Positions 51,701 to 61,938 of a DNA stretch of 64,000 nt are shown here, piece after piece (the first letter of the stretch is position 1; every line of letters starts with the position of its first letter). This stretch comes from an uncultured Prevotellaceae bacterium (GTDB taxonomy: Bacteria; Bacteroidota; Bacteroidia; Bacteroidales; Bacteroidaceae). Under the pieces are notes generated by a model. That model was not told where the DNA came from. It worked only from the letters and a program-made list of their open reading frames with translations, and ran no database searches. A program made the position numbers and the translations under genes. The stretch covers positions 53,959 through 117,958 of the forward strand of contig ONKX01000003.1 in the NCBI GenBank assembly GCA_900318555.1, read 5' to 3'.

Positions 51701-54444
51701 AAAAAATGCTACAAGATATGAGTACGAAATACAGATGTAAAAAGCAAGTAACAAGGTTGATGGCAGGCTTTAGCCAGTTCCTAGCCATACTCATGAGTAT
51801 GCTTAGAAGGAGCCTAGAAGGAGCCTATAAGGAGGCTATAAGGAGGCTAGAAGGAGGCTATAGCGAGGCTAAAGGCTGCCTAAAGCGATATTTTCGCACA
51901 GGGGGACAGACCCCGTGTGCGATTTTAGTTCGCTGCCTGCGGACTGCGAGTTCGCAGCCTACGAACTGCCAGTTCGCAGCCCACGGACTTTTTCGTATCC
52001 TTTTGCTCCTACTCCTCACGCTGGGAAGTGGTAATGTGTGGGGACAAACGGATTTTTCGGGAGTATGGTATATTGCTAATGATAATACTTCTTCTGGCCA
52101 TCCTGGGAAAGTGTATAGTAGCGCAACTGATGCAGAAAAATGGTATTTGGTACCTGCTGCCGATCCACAGCAAACCCCTAGTTGTATTGATGCTTATTAT
52201 TCTCCAAATCACGCTACTACAAATGGTGATCCAGAGAAGCCATTTCTTGCCACTTATCAAACCGGTAAAGACCTCAATTCCATTTGGATTATTAAAGAGA
52301 GTGAAGAGACAGGGTATTACTTTATCATCCATGCATTAACGGGAAAATACGTCATATACGAGCCGCCATTGCCTAATGATAATGCCAAGAGAAAGAGTAT
52401 GCACCTTCAGAAAATAGACAACAATTCATACGACCCAACGAACACAGAAACCAATGCCAAATTCAAGTTTGGCATTAACAGCTCTAACGGCTTGACAACT
52501 GGCAATATTAACATCTATCCCAAAAGCCGTTCGGGTTGGTTTTGGAATCCTGCGGGACAAAACAATGGCGTTTATTATGGACAATCTTCCGGAGAGAATC
52601 CAGACCTTTATCGAAATGGTTTAGTTGGTGTTTATAATAATACTGGTACCAACTCCATTTGGCATTTTGAGGACGCCTCCTCTGCAACAACATTGACACC
52701 TGTCATCAGTGATGTGGAAACCGGAACCAATACCTTTACCATCACCTCCCCTGCCGCTGCATTCTCAACGATACATTACACCACAGACGGCAGCACTACA
52801 CCTGATGCCAATACAGGCACGACCGTTACTAGCGGCAGTCCAATCAATATCACTGAAACATTGACAGTGAAAGCTGTGGGTGTGTTTGAATCATTTAAAA
52901 CCCCTGTAGCAGGCCCCAAGGAACTTGTGCCTATAAAATGTGGTAAACCTGTCATCACTTATGACAAGACTAGCAATACAGTAGCTATTACTTCCGAGAC
53001 AGAGGACGCAAATATCTACTATACGCTTGATGGAGAACCACCAACGTCAAGTAGTACTCCTTACGGAGGACCATTTAGTGTGACTGACCACCAAACAGTG
53101 AAAGCAATTGCTATTAAGACTGGATTTTTTGATTCTGAAATAGCATCCGTAAAGGTTGTTTTAAATCCGACGATTACTCTTGCTCAAACAGAATACACCT
53201 ATAATGGTTCTGCCATAGAACCTACGGTAAGCAGCGTCAAAGACGGAGAAACAATAATTGCTAGCAGCGAATATACGGTCGATTATAGGAATAACACCAA
53301 TGCAGGTACAGCGACCGTTAATATCGTTGATAATCCGGGTGGTGCTTATCTCGTCTCTGGTTCTACTACTTTCACTATAAATCCTGCAGAAGTGACGCTG
53401 ACTGCTAATAGCGGAACGGAAACCTATGACGGTACAGAGAAGACAGTAAGTGGCTTTACAAGCAGTGTTGGCGAACCGATATTTGCGGGCGTAAGTGCCA
53501 GCGGTAGTGGAACGAATGTAGGTACATATGACGTAACATTTACAGGTGTCAACATAGGCACGACAATGGATACATCAGGAAACTGCGTGGTGACGAACAT
53601 TGTTAATGGTACGCTGACAATTAGTCAGAAGAGCATTGGTGACGGAGAAGTGGCAGCTGACGACATTACGATCTCTTTTGTCGATAATACTTCGGATGAG
53701 GTGGAAGTAGAGCATGGTGAAAGACCACTGACTTCTGATGATTATACCGTATCAGTTGTTGATGATGGACGCGGTTATCAAGTGGCAACGGTTACTGGTA
53801 TAGGAAATTATACTGGTTCTGCAAAAATCAGTCGAATAAAGTTTAGCTTCTTTAATAGTGGTTCAGACGATGAAAATGTGAAAAATGTGGCTACTATTGC
53901 TGCTTCCATGGATATTGTTACTCCTGATAATATGGTTGCTTATATTGTGACAGGTCTGAATGTAACAAAACATGAGGTTAAACTAACATCAATTGAGTAT
54001 GTTCCCAAGGATGTCCCTGTCTTGCTGCTTACCGATTCTCCTGTGGAAGCCTATACGGCAACACCTAAAGCAGTCACAACTCCTGCAGATGTTAGTAGGA
54101 ACAAGCTGATGATACTGCCACCAGGGAGAAAGGTTGAAGCGACTCAGGTATATATGTTCCATCAGGGACAATTTGTCTTGACGACGGCAGGTACTCTGAC
54201 AAAGTATAAATTCTGTTTGGAAAACCCATATTATGAGTTGGTATCGCCTGTTAATCCTGATCCTTCAAATGCTCCGCTGCATATCGTGATAGAGGGATTG
54301 ACGGGAATTCATGAAATTCAAACAGAAGGAGTCAAAGGAACAAGTGAAGATAAGTGGTTCTCAGTTGATGGCCTTCGTCTCAACGGCAAGCCCACCAGGA
54401 AGGGACTATATATCAAGAATGGCAGTAAAATAGTAGTTAAGTAA
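51697..54444 (+). CDS. Secreted surface protein with chitobiase-like and MBG-type repeats and T9SS-like tail
   Basis: A 915-residue frame overlapping the transposase stop by 4 nt. The first 100 residues are odd: a basic stretch and segments encoded by 11-bp and 22-bp tandem repeats, after which a signal-peptide-like segment appears (LFRILLLLLLTLGSGNVWGQ). The mature protein has a lectin-like N-terminal part (DFSGVWYIANDN), two chitobiase C-terminal-like repeats (FSTIHYTTDGSTTPDA; IYYTLDGEPPTSSSTPY), MBG/Ig-like repeats (about 490-720) and a T9SS-type end (WFSVDGLRLNGKPTRKGLYIKNGSKIVVK). It is probably a surface adhesin or glycan-binding protein. The true start is uncertain; export from such a long N-terminal extension would be unusual. 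Confidence 0.7.
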   Translation: MKKMLQDMSTKYRCKKQVTRLMAGFSQFLAILMSMLRRSLEGAYKEAIRRLEGGYSEAKGCLKRYFRTGGQTPCAILVRCLRTASSQPTNCQFAAHGLFRILLLLLLTLGSGNVWGQTDFSGVWYIANDNTSSGHPGKVYSSATDAEKWYLVPAADPQQTPSCIDAYYSPNHATTNGDPEKPFLATYQTGKDLNSIWIIKESEETGYYFIIHALTGKYVIYEPPLPNDNAKRKSMHLQKIDNNSYDPTNTETNAKFKFGINSSNGLTTGNINIYPKSRSGWFWNPAGQNNGVYYGQSSGENPDLYRNGLVGVYNNTGTNSIWHFEDASSATTLTPVISDVETGTNTFTITSPAAAFSTIHYTTDGSTTPDANTGTTVTSGSPINITETLTVKAVGVFESFKTPVAGPKELVPIKCGKPVITYDKTSNTVAITSETEDANIYYTLDGEPPTSSSTPYGGPFSVTDHQTVKAIAIKTGFFDSEIASVKVVLNPTITLAQTEYTYNGSAIEPTVSSVKDGETIIASSEYTVDYRNNTNAGTATVNIVDNPGGAYLVSGSTTFTINPAEVTLTANSGTETYDGTEKTVSGFTSSVGEPIFAGVSASGSGTNVGTYDVTFTGVNIGTTMDTSGNCVVTNIVNGTLTISQKSIGDGEVAADDITISFVDNTSDEVEVEHGERPLTSDDYTVSVVDDGRGYQVATVTGIGNYTGSAKISRIKFSFFNSGSDDENVKNVATIAASMDIVTPDNMVAYIVTGLNVTKHEVKLTSIEYVPKDVPVLLLTDSPVEAYTATPKAVTTPADVSRNKLMILPPGRKVEATQVYMFHQGQFVLTTAGTLTKYKFCLENPYYELVSPVNPDPSNAPLHIVIEGLTGIHEIQTEGVKGTSEDKWFSVDGLRLNGKPTRKGLYIKNGSKIVVK
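51806..51882 (+). repeat. 11-bp tandem array (7 units) in the surface-protein gene
   Basis: Seven 11-bp units from GAAGGAGCCTA through TAAGGAGGCTA to AAGGCTGCCTA. Each unit shifts the reading frame, and units 2 and 3 can pair as AGCC/GGCT hairpins. They encode SLEGAYKEAIRRLEGGYSEA. Confidence 0.85.
51894..51922. repeat. Stem-loop TCGCACA-GGGG...CCCC-GTGTGCGA
   Basis: TCGCAC and GTGCGA arms flank GGGG/CCCC with one bulged base and an acaga-type loop. It sits between the 11-bp and 22-bp arrays, inside the reading frame. Confidence 0.6.
51927..51992 (+). repeat. 22-bp tandem array (3 units)
   Basis: Three 22-bp units start at 51927, 51949 and 51971, each beginning AGTTCGC(A/T)GCC. They encode a Cys- and Gln-containing stretch just before the signal-peptide-like segment. 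Confidence 0.8.
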
Positions 54445-54481
54445 ACTGTATTTTAAAAGATAATACTAATTGACACAAGAT

Positions 54482-56323
54482 ATGAAACATACATTCAGAA
54501 TTTTTTTATTGATGGCTGTACTCTTGGGGAGCGCGGTGGGAGAGATGCAAGCCATTGTCAAAGAGTATGTAAAGGGGAATTTGAAGGTTTATGTTAATCG
54601 GTTTCCTAATGATGAGGTAGGAACGATAGACAATGTGTCTTTTGGTGGCACTGATGACCGAACGATAACTATCAAGTTCTCACCATCATCCGGTTACTCC
54701 ATCCATGAAGTAACGGCAGAGGGATTGATATCCCCATCACTGGCTCCGCGAAGAGCTCCAGGCCTGATGCAGAATACGTTGACTGTAACTGAAACAGGAA
54801 ACGCTGGTGAATATCAGTTTACAATTGATGCTAAGTATAGTGGTGCTTACGTCACCGTGGTATTCTATAAACCAGGAACTACCGTTATCACGAGCTTGAA
54901 TGATATTACAGATGCTAATGGAAACTACCAAATGGTGACGGATATAGATGCCTCTGACTTCGATGGTTTTAATTTCAAAGATGGTGATAACAACCCAATA
55001 CCATTCTCAGGAACATTGGATGGAAACTTGTATAAGATAATAGATCTGGATAAGCCGCTGTTTAATACGATAAGAAATGCTACGGTAAAGAATGTTATCT
55101 TGCAGGAAGTAGGTATCTCAAAAACAGGACCTGTTGGTGCAATAGCCGGAACGGCAGAAGAATATAGTCTTATATATAACTGTGGCATCTTGCCAAGTAA
55201 TAATAAATATGAAAATGAAATTTCTCATGTCGAGAGTTCAGACGGCTACTGCGGTGGTTTAGTCGGTTGGTTGAAAGGCGACTCTCGTGTCATCAACTGC
55301 TTCAGCTATGCTAACATCACTGGTGGTACGACAGTAGCCGGTATTGTAGGATATAATGACTTCGCATCAACCGCAGAAGAAACTGGCGGGAAATATACTA
55401 AGCTTAAAACGGCTGTTGTGAACTGTATGTTCTATGGTAACATTACAGGTGGAACAACGAGATATCCCGTCTATGGCGGTGAGAAGATTCTGAATAACAA
55501 TGGAAATGGTATCAACAACTACGACTTCTATCGTGCAGAGGCAAACTTAGGTTTGGCAGATAATAGCCACTACAACTGCTCATGGCCAGCCCAAGAAGAA
55601 TACCTCACAAAATACGAATACTATCGTTATCTGCTGAACAGTAACCGTGAGCTTTGTGGTTGGTGGGTAGGTGCTCCATCTGCTCCAAGTGGTATGTCCA
55701 CCACGGATGTTCAGGCTGTGCCAAAGGATGCCTCACTGATGGCAAAATGGGTGCTTGACCCCAGCATTGCGCCTTATCCTATTTTTAAGGCTCCAGGTTT
55801 CTACCCTTCTGCCGTTAACAAATCTCCAAGGCCTGGTGAAACCAATCCTAAACGCATTGACCCTGAGACTAAGGAGTGGGTTAGTCGTGCATCATCTACG
55901 AATACAGAAATGGTCAATCCTAAAGCTGCTCCTGAAACAGATGGAAGGTCATTGGGAAAAATTACTGTTAAGATTAAGAAAAATGTTAATGATAATAGCA
56001 CCACAGATAAGGAGATTATCATCACAGCAATGGATATAGAAAATAATGACTTCTGTTATGGTAAAATACAGTTGCCCTATTACAACAGTATCTTCGGTAA
56101 CCCCAACAGTAGTGATTGGGCTATAAGATATGGCGGAAATTATGGAGATAAAGTCGTTGTAGGCTGGGAAATCACAGGCGTAACAGGTGGCACACCTGGT
56201 AATTTTATTAAAGAAGATACTGAGGAAGTAAAAGCATGGGAAAGTGGTTTCAACTTCGCAGACCGTAATTGTACAGATAAGGATAAGGAGCGTGTGGCTA
56301 CTACTATGTGCCATACGGAGTGA
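54482..56323 (+). CDS. YGGG-family surface protein, fragment 1 (N-terminal, GLUG region)
   Basis: The 613-residue first piece of a second giant surface protein. The ATG at 54482 gives signal peptide MKHTFRIFLLMAVLLGSAVGEMQA. It has a Bacteroidetes surface beta domain, then GLUG-type repeats (GGLVGWLKGDSRVINCFSYANITGGTTVAGIVGYN). The frame ends abnormally: FADRNCTDKDK is followed by RVATTMCHTE and a stop, while the adjacent frame continues YYVPYGVKEITITAKWAD. The break is near 56270-56300. Confidence 0.75.
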   Translation: MKHTFRIFLLMAVLLGSAVGEMQAIVKEYVKGNLKVYVNRFPNDEVGTIDNVSFGGTDDRTITIKFSPSSGYSIHEVTAEGLISPSLAPRRAPGLMQNTLTVTETGNAGEYQFTIDAKYSGAYVTVVFYKPGTTVITSLNDITDANGNYQMVTDIDASDFDGFNFKDGDNNPIPFSGTLDGNLYKIIDLDKPLFNTIRNATVKNVILQEVGISKTGPVGAIAGTAEEYSLIYNCGILPSNNKYENEISHVESSDGYCGGLVGWLKGDSRVINCFSYANITGGTTVAGIVGYNDFASTAEETGGKYTKLKTAVVNCMFYGNITGGTTRYPVYGGEKILNNNGNGINNYDFYRAEANLGLADNSHYNCSWPAQEEYLTKYEYYRYLLNSNRELCGWWVGAPSAPSGMSTTDVQAVPKDASLMAKWVLDPSIAPYPIFKAPGFYPSAVNKSPRPGETNPKRIDPETKEWVSRASSTNTEMVNPKAAPETDGRSLGKITVKIKKNVNDNSTTDKEIIITAMDIENNDFCYGKIQLPYYNSIFGNPNSSDWAIRYGGNYGDKVVVGWEITGVTGGTPGNFIKEDTEEVKAWESGFNFADRNCTDKDKERVATTMCHTE

Positions 56324-57735
56324 AGGAAATTACCATCACAGCTAAGTGGGCAGATGCGACTTATCTTGATAACAATGATAATTATTATGACCGCATATCT
56401 GTGTCATCAGTTAGTGGTGGTACCGCCAATGCCACCTTATCACCTTTTGCTCCAGCGGGAACTCGTTCAAAAACACTCGGTAATGGAAAGACAGTCAAAA
56501 CAGGAGCTATTTTAAGTAATCTTCTCTCTGGCGATGTTTATGAGAAAGCTATCGTATTAGTTGGCAACAATCAGAATTTTACTGGTAATAAAAGTTATGG
56601 AGGTTCTTCCAACGGGTTCACCGTTATGAGTGCAGATTTTGATTTGGATGAAGAACCTGACTATAGTCTTATATGGCAATTAGGTAACCAAACAAGTCGA
56701 TATAGTATCTGTCCTATACGTTTCGATTTCCTACCTGTTATTGAAATGGGTATGGCCATGAAAGAGGACGGCTCTACCCAATATTATTCATTGGGTTGTT
56801 ATCGTCCTTTAGGCCACTTTGAGGTAACTGAAACGTCTTTAATACATTTCGGACAGTTCGAATTTGGAAACGATAAACGCACGTTAGAGGCTCCACTTAT
56901 TCTTAATGGAGGTATTTACGACCAATACACTAAAGGTACAATGGGAATGGGCACAGCTGATGATAAAATTAACTATATCATCATTGGCGGTAATGTGAGG
57001 ATTCCTTCGTTTACCCCAGGAGCTCATCCCTCTGATCGCGCATCAGCGGTAAAACCAACCCGTCACTGCGCTCTTAATGTGATGGGTGGCAACATAGATT
57101 ATCTATACCTTACAGGAAACTATAATGAGAATATTACGCCCAATCAAGACAATCCTCACTGTTACATTGATGGAGGAAACTTTAAGCAGGTTGCCGCTGC
57201 AGGTAAGGAGGGTATTGATGGTGATGTATTCTTTAATATTAACCATTCCGTCATCGAAGAGTTCTATGGTGGTAGCACTATGGATCAAAGTACTGGCAAT
57301 AATTTTAAAACCGTCAAAGGCAACATCAATGTCACTGTTGACAATAGCAAAATAACCAAATATTGTGGTGGTCCGAAATTTGGTAATATGAATTTGGATG
57401 AAGATAACCCTGCGAATAACAAGACCGTCACCACTAATGCAACAGGTACAACCTTTGGTGTTTACTATGGTGGCGGTAATGGAGGAACGAGTTATGTTCA
57501 GTATGCTTCAACGGATGTTACTGAAACTAAAGCCCAAAATCCCTATGATTGGAATGGCGGAAGTAAAGGAAATTTAAATAGTTATACTCCAGGCAGCTAT
57601 CGCAGCACGGGCAAGAACTATATGGCTGATTATGAAATGGAGATTGTAAATTCCTCGGCAGGTACAGACGCCAATAAAGGAATTTTCAGAACCTATTTCT
57701 ATGCAGCACAGTTCTCTGCCACCAATACTGGTTAA
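56308..57735 (+). CDS. YGGG-family surface protein, fragment 2
   Basis: A 475-residue frame with no natural start (GTG at 56308 lies inside fragment 1). It continues fragment 1: VKEITITAKWADATYLDNNDNYYDR, then a beta-rich stretch with FFNINHSVIEEFYGGSTMDQ, KYCGGPKFGNM and VYYGGGNGG. It ends at TAA within RTYFYAAQFSATNTG, while the reading continues in another frame as WLIGDVESTLTDTEV. The second break lies at about 57718-57735. Confidence 0.65.
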   Translation: MPYGVKEITITAKWADATYLDNNDNYYDRISVSSVSGGTANATLSPFAPAGTRSKTLGNGKTVKTGAILSNLLSGDVYEKAIVLVGNNQNFTGNKSYGGSSNGFTVMSADFDLDEEPDYSLIWQLGNQTSRYSICPIRFDFLPVIEMGMAMKEDGSTQYYSLGCYRPLGHFEVTETSLIHFGQFEFGNDKRTLEAPLILNGGIYDQYTKGTMGMGTADDKINYIIIGGNVRIPSFTPGAHPSDRASAVKPTRHCALNVMGGNIDYLYLTGNYNENITPNQDNPHCYIDGGNFKQVAAAGKEGIDGDVFFNINHSVIEEFYGGSTMDQSTGNNFKTVKGNINVTVDNSKITKYCGGPKFGNMNLDEDNPANNKTVTTNATGTTFGVYYGGGNGGTSYVQYASTDVTETKAQNPYDWNGGSKGNLNSYTPGSYRSTGKNYMADYEMEIVNSSAGTDANKGIFRTYFYAAQFSATNTG

Positions 57736-57773
57736 TAGGCGATGTCGAATCAACGCTTACCGACACAGAAGTC

Positions 57774-60700
57774 ATGGGTTCAGCTTTTGGAGCAGGCTAC
57801 TCAGCCAGTGTACCAGAAGTAACCATCTATAATAAAGATAAGACCGCACCTACTTTTAATGTCTATACGGGTATTATTACTCCTACCCCTGATCCGGATC
57901 CCAATAGCACCAGTACAACCTATACTTGGACAAACAAGACATCACTTGGTGGCCAAACGCTTTCCACCAGTAACCCCGCAGTACTCGATGTGGATGGTGT
58001 AAATTATTTCTATACCGAAGAGTCGCTTGAAAATCTAGGTACCGTCACAGGAAAGGTGACTTTGAATATAAACGGTACGACTACCGTTAAGCACAGTGCC
58101 TATGGCGGTGGTGAAGAATCTGGTGTAAACGGTAATACAGAAGTGACCGTCACAGGTGGTACGATCGGTACTGCAAATGAGGGCGGTGCCGAGTATGGTA
58201 ACGTTTATGGCGGTGGTAAAGGTAAGGAAGATGATGTGACTGCCGGTATCGTGAAGGGCAGCACTACTGTTAGCATCAGTGGCTCACCTGCCATTCTGCA
58301 TAATGTCTATGGTGGTGGTGCTTATGGTTCGGTGGGAACGTTCTCATACGATGCTACTGGCTTCCCAACTGGTTGGACTACTACAGAAAACAAAGGTAAG
58401 TGTACTGTGTCCATCACTGGCGGCACCATCGGTACCACAGGTGATAATAATGGTATGGTGTTCGGTTCGTCTCGAGGATTGGAAGGCAATCCTGAAACGA
58501 ATACTAATGTCGATAAGATGGCTTGGGTATATGATACGGATGTGACTATTGGTACCCAAAGTTCAGAAACAGGTCCTTCTGTTAAGGGCTCTGTCTATGG
58601 TGGTGGTGAGAATGGCCACAACTTCCATGATGCCATGGTGACTGTGTATAGCGGTACTATTGGTATTACTGAAGGATCAGAGATTGTCAACGATGGTGGT
58701 ACACCAGACGACACTTCCGATGATATTTCTTATACAGGTGCTCGCTTCCCTAACCGTGGTAATGTCTATGGTTCTGGTTGCGGTACGGATACCTATATTG
58801 GAACTGATAGTAAGACTTACTTCGACTTCAACGCTGGTATTGTGCGTGGCAATACGACTGTGCTGATAAAAGGCGGTCATGTGGTACACAACGTCTATGG
58901 CGGTGGTGCTATGGGCTCTGTGGGAACATATACTTTTGATGCTAATGGCAAACCGATTTCTTGCGAAGAGGGTACCGGTACTTGTACTGTGACCGTTAGC
59001 GGCGGTCAGATTGGTGTTACTGGTGCCAGGATGGCTGGATATGGCAAGGGCGGTCCTGATGATTTTGGTCATGTGTTTGGCGCCGGTCGTGGTGAGATGC
59101 ATGATCCTGACCAATATCCTAATGTGGAGACTTGTGCATTCTTTAATAAGGCAATATTAAACATCAGCGGTAAAGCCTTCCTGACGGGTTCTGCATACGG
59201 TGGTAGCGAGAGTGGACACGTGCTGGGTGATACCGAAGTCAACATCGCTGGCGGACAGATTGGCTGTGGTAAAGATTCATCGGGGCCATTTGATAATACT
59301 GTATGGGCTGATGATTATATCCCAACAGGAGAAAGTATGGATTGCGCCAGCTGGCCATTTATTGCGCCATTTGCGCCATACGACCCATTCGCTAATGCAA
59401 CGGGCGACTTGGATAAGTATCCTAACGGCAAATCAACGGATGGCGGAAGATTGGAGGCTTCCGACGGTCATACCTATTATGGTAATGTGTTTGGTGGTGG
59501 TTCGGGTAGTGTTCCTTATTTCGACGAAACCGAAGGCATCAGTAAATATCTGAGTACGGCAGGTAGCGTAGAAGGTAAGACCACTATCAATATCACTGGC
59601 GGACACATCATCACGAATGTTTATGGTGGTTGTGAGGCTACGAATGTGAAGGGCTCTGCTACCATCACGATGACAGATGGTACCGTAGGTGTGCCACGTA
59701 CCGTCGCCCAAATCATAGCACATCCTAATACGGGTTATATCTTCGGTGCAGGTAAGGGTGACCAGCGTATCTTCTTCAACAAGGAGACGAATGTGGACCG
59801 TACTTTTGTCAACATCGAGGGTGGTAGAGTCTATGGTTCCATCTTTGGCGGTGGTGAGGATGGTCACGTATTCCAGAATGCGATAGTGAACATCGGCAAG
59901 ACTGGTGAAGACGGCCCGACCATTGGTACCACAGGTACCTCGTACGTAGACGGTAACGTGTTCGGTGGTGGCCGTGGCTTCGGTGGTGAGGCGCTGACAG
60001 CAGGTAATATCGGTGGCTCTATCGAACTGAACATCAAGAGCGGTAAGATACTTGGCTCCGTCTATGGCGGTGGCCGTATGGGATCGGTAGGATATGGTCT
60101 CTATCTGGTGGATGAAGAGATTATTGAAGATGGACAGACAATCAAGCCCTACGGTATCTTGCGTCCAAACGACAAGTACGACGGCTCTTATCCGAACCCA
60201 AGTACGCAAGAAGCTTCTGCTTATTACGATAAAGGACGTGGATACATCACCATCAACATTAGTGGTGGTACCATTGGTAACGATGCGGAATATATTTACA
60301 ATCCGACTGATGAGCAGAAGGCTGCGTTACCAAAGACCGCTTTCGACTATCAGAATCATCTGCAATACACTAAGGGTGGTAATGTGTTCACGGGCGGTAT
60401 GGGACGACTCTACGCGCTGGATAATACGACATTGCTTCCATTGTGGCCAAAACTCGGTAAGTGTAAGGGAACGACACTGAACATGACTGGAGGTACTGTC
60501 AAGAGCAGTATTTATGGCGGTGGTGAGATTGGTGCTGTGGCTGAGAATGCGACGGTGAATGTCAATGGTGGTACTGTAGGTACGAAGGTCGTTGATCCGA
60601 ATGATGCTACCAAGTATTACTACTTCGGCAGTGTATTCGGAGGCGGTAAGGGTAGTGTAGATAATATCACATATCCTAGCACTACTCCGGAAGCCGACAA

Positions 60701-61910
60701 GATTCCTATCAGCGAGGCTGGAACGACAGGAGGTAATGTGATTGTTAATCTGAATAAAACTGTTGCGTCGAACGATGCCGCAAAGGGTGCTATCGTCAGT
60801 CAGGTATTTGGTTGTAACGATATGAACGGATCGCCCAAGGGCACTGTCACCGTACATGTCTATGCTACACAGAATGCTGACAAAGCCAATATCAGTACCA
60901 AACCAACTAAGGATACCGATACATACGATGTAATGGCTGTTTATGGCGGTGGCAACCTGGCAGCTTATGAGCCGACAGATTTGTCGACAGGTAAGACTAA
61001 TGTCATCATCGATGGTTGTGGATTGACCAGTATCCGTCAGGTGTATGGTGGTGGTAACGCTGCTTCCACACCAGCTACCGATGTTGAGATTAACGGTACC
61101 TACGAGATTTTGGAACTCTTTGGAGGTGGTAATGGTTTTGACAAGTTGCCAAGCGGTGCTGATAATCCAGGTGCTAACGTAGGTTATAAGGATTACCACT
61201 TGGTAGAGAATGATCCAGCTTATGCCACGAAGGAGGCCAGAACAGAAGGTGCGGCTTTTGCTCCTTATCGCTATGGCACAGGTGAAGCTACTGTCAACAT
61301 CAAAGGTGGTACTATCCACCGCGTCTTTGGTGGTTCCAACACGAAGGGAAATGTTCGCAAGACAGCACTCACCATGCTGGAAGAACTGCAAAATAATGGT
61401 GAGCCTGTCTGCCAGTTCCAAGTTGATGAGGCATACGGTGGCGGTAAGAGTGCACCGATGGATGCCGAGGCGAAGTTGCACATGGCTTGTATCCCAGGTT
61501 TACAGGAAGCATATGGCGGTGCAGAGGAAGCAGATATCCACGATGATGTGACGCTGACCATCACCAACGGTACCTTTAATCGTGTCTTCGGTGGTAATAA
61601 CATCAGCGGAACCATCAGCGGTAAGATTACTGTCAATGTCGAGGAAACTGGTTGTCGTCCAGTGGTTATTGGTGAGTTGTATGGCGGTGGTAACCTTGCT
61701 GCATACTCCATCTATGGCTACAAGCAGGTTGGTGACGAATGGAAACCCCGTACGTCAGCAGATGACGCAGGCACAGGTCCCACGACTCCCTATGCCTCTC
61801 CGCAGGTGAATGTCCGTTCGTTCACCAGTATCGGTTCCGTCTATGGCGGCGGCTATGGTGCACAGGCATTGATGGTGGCAAGTCCTACGGTCAACAGGTT
61901 TCAAGGGTAA
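57774..61910 (+). CDS. YGGG-family surface protein, fragment 3 (repeat region)
   Basis: A 1,378-residue piece made almost wholly of YGGG units (SAYGGGEESGVNGNTEVTVTGGTIG; NVYGGGAYGSVGTF; SIFGGGEDGHV; LYGGGNLAAY), the same beta-solenoid-like repeat as the 3,968-residue protein. The ATG at 57774 is internal; the same frame is open back to about 57721. It ends in SPTVNRFQG by a frame change near 61885-61900, because the next frame reads TGFKGKTITVDGHDVVLPDHTQ. No signal peptide belongs to this fragment. Confidence 0.7.
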   Translation: MGSAFGAGYSASVPEVTIYNKDKTAPTFNVYTGIITPTPDPDPNSTSTTYTWTNKTSLGGQTLSTSNPAVLDVDGVNYFYTEESLENLGTVTGKVTLNINGTTTVKHSAYGGGEESGVNGNTEVTVTGGTIGTANEGGAEYGNVYGGGKGKEDDVTAGIVKGSTTVSISGSPAILHNVYGGGAYGSVGTFSYDATGFPTGWTTTENKGKCTVSITGGTIGTTGDNNGMVFGSSRGLEGNPETNTNVDKMAWVYDTDVTIGTQSSETGPSVKGSVYGGGENGHNFHDAMVTVYSGTIGITEGSEIVNDGGTPDDTSDDISYTGARFPNRGNVYGSGCGTDTYIGTDSKTYFDFNAGIVRGNTTVLIKGGHVVHNVYGGGAMGSVGTYTFDANGKPISCEEGTGTCTVTVSGGQIGVTGARMAGYGKGGPDDFGHVFGAGRGEMHDPDQYPNVETCAFFNKAILNISGKAFLTGSAYGGSESGHVLGDTEVNIAGGQIGCGKDSSGPFDNTVWADDYIPTGESMDCASWPFIAPFAPYDPFANATGDLDKYPNGKSTDGGRLEASDGHTYYGNVFGGGSGSVPYFDETEGISKYLSTAGSVEGKTTINITGGHIITNVYGGCEATNVKGSATITMTDGTVGVPRTVAQIIAHPNTGYIFGAGKGDQRIFFNKETNVDRTFVNIEGGRVYGSIFGGGEDGHVFQNAIVNIGKTGEDGPTIGTTGTSYVDGNVFGGGRGFGGEALTAGNIGGSIELNIKSGKILGSVYGGGRMGSVGYGLYLVDEEIIEDGQTIKPYGILRPNDKYDGSYPNPSTQEASAYYDKGRGYITINISGGTIGNDAEYIYNPTDEQKAALPKTAFDYQNHLQYTKGGNVFTGGMGRLYALDNTTLLPLWPKLGKCKGTTLNMTGGTVKSSIYGGGEIGAVAENATVNVNGGTVGTKVVDPNDATKYYYFGSVFGGGKGSVDNITYPSTTPEADKIPISEAGTTGGNVIVNLNKTVASNDAAKGAIVSQVFGCNDMNGSPKGTVTVHVYATQNADKANISTKPTKDTDTYDVMAVYGGGNLAAYEPTDLSTGKTNVIIDGCGLTSIRQVYGGGNAASTPATDVEINGTYEILELFGGGNGFDKLPSGADNPGANVGYKDYHLVENDPAYATKEARTEGAAFAPYRYGTGEATVNIKGGTIHRVFGGSNTKGNVRKTALTMLEELQNNGEPVCQFQVDEAYGGGKSAPMDAEAKLHMACIPGLQEAYGGAEEADIHDDVTLTITNGTFNRVFGGNNISGTISGKITVNVEETGCRPVVIGELYGGGNLAAYSIYGYKQVGDEWKPRTSADDAGTGPTTPYASPQVNVRSFTSIGSVYGGGYGAQALMVASPTVNRFQG

Positions 61911-61938
61911 GACCATTACTGTCGATGGTCATGACGTA

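Noticed and set aside
51697-51990. Remnant of an integron or phage attachment region
   Set aside because: No integrase gene and no core-site symmetry; the segment is fully explained by tandem repeats and one stem-loop.
57774-61910. CRISPR-like or DNA-level repeats in the YGGG region
   Set aside because: Repetition is at protein level (YGGG and GTV motifs) with variable DNA and irregular spacing.
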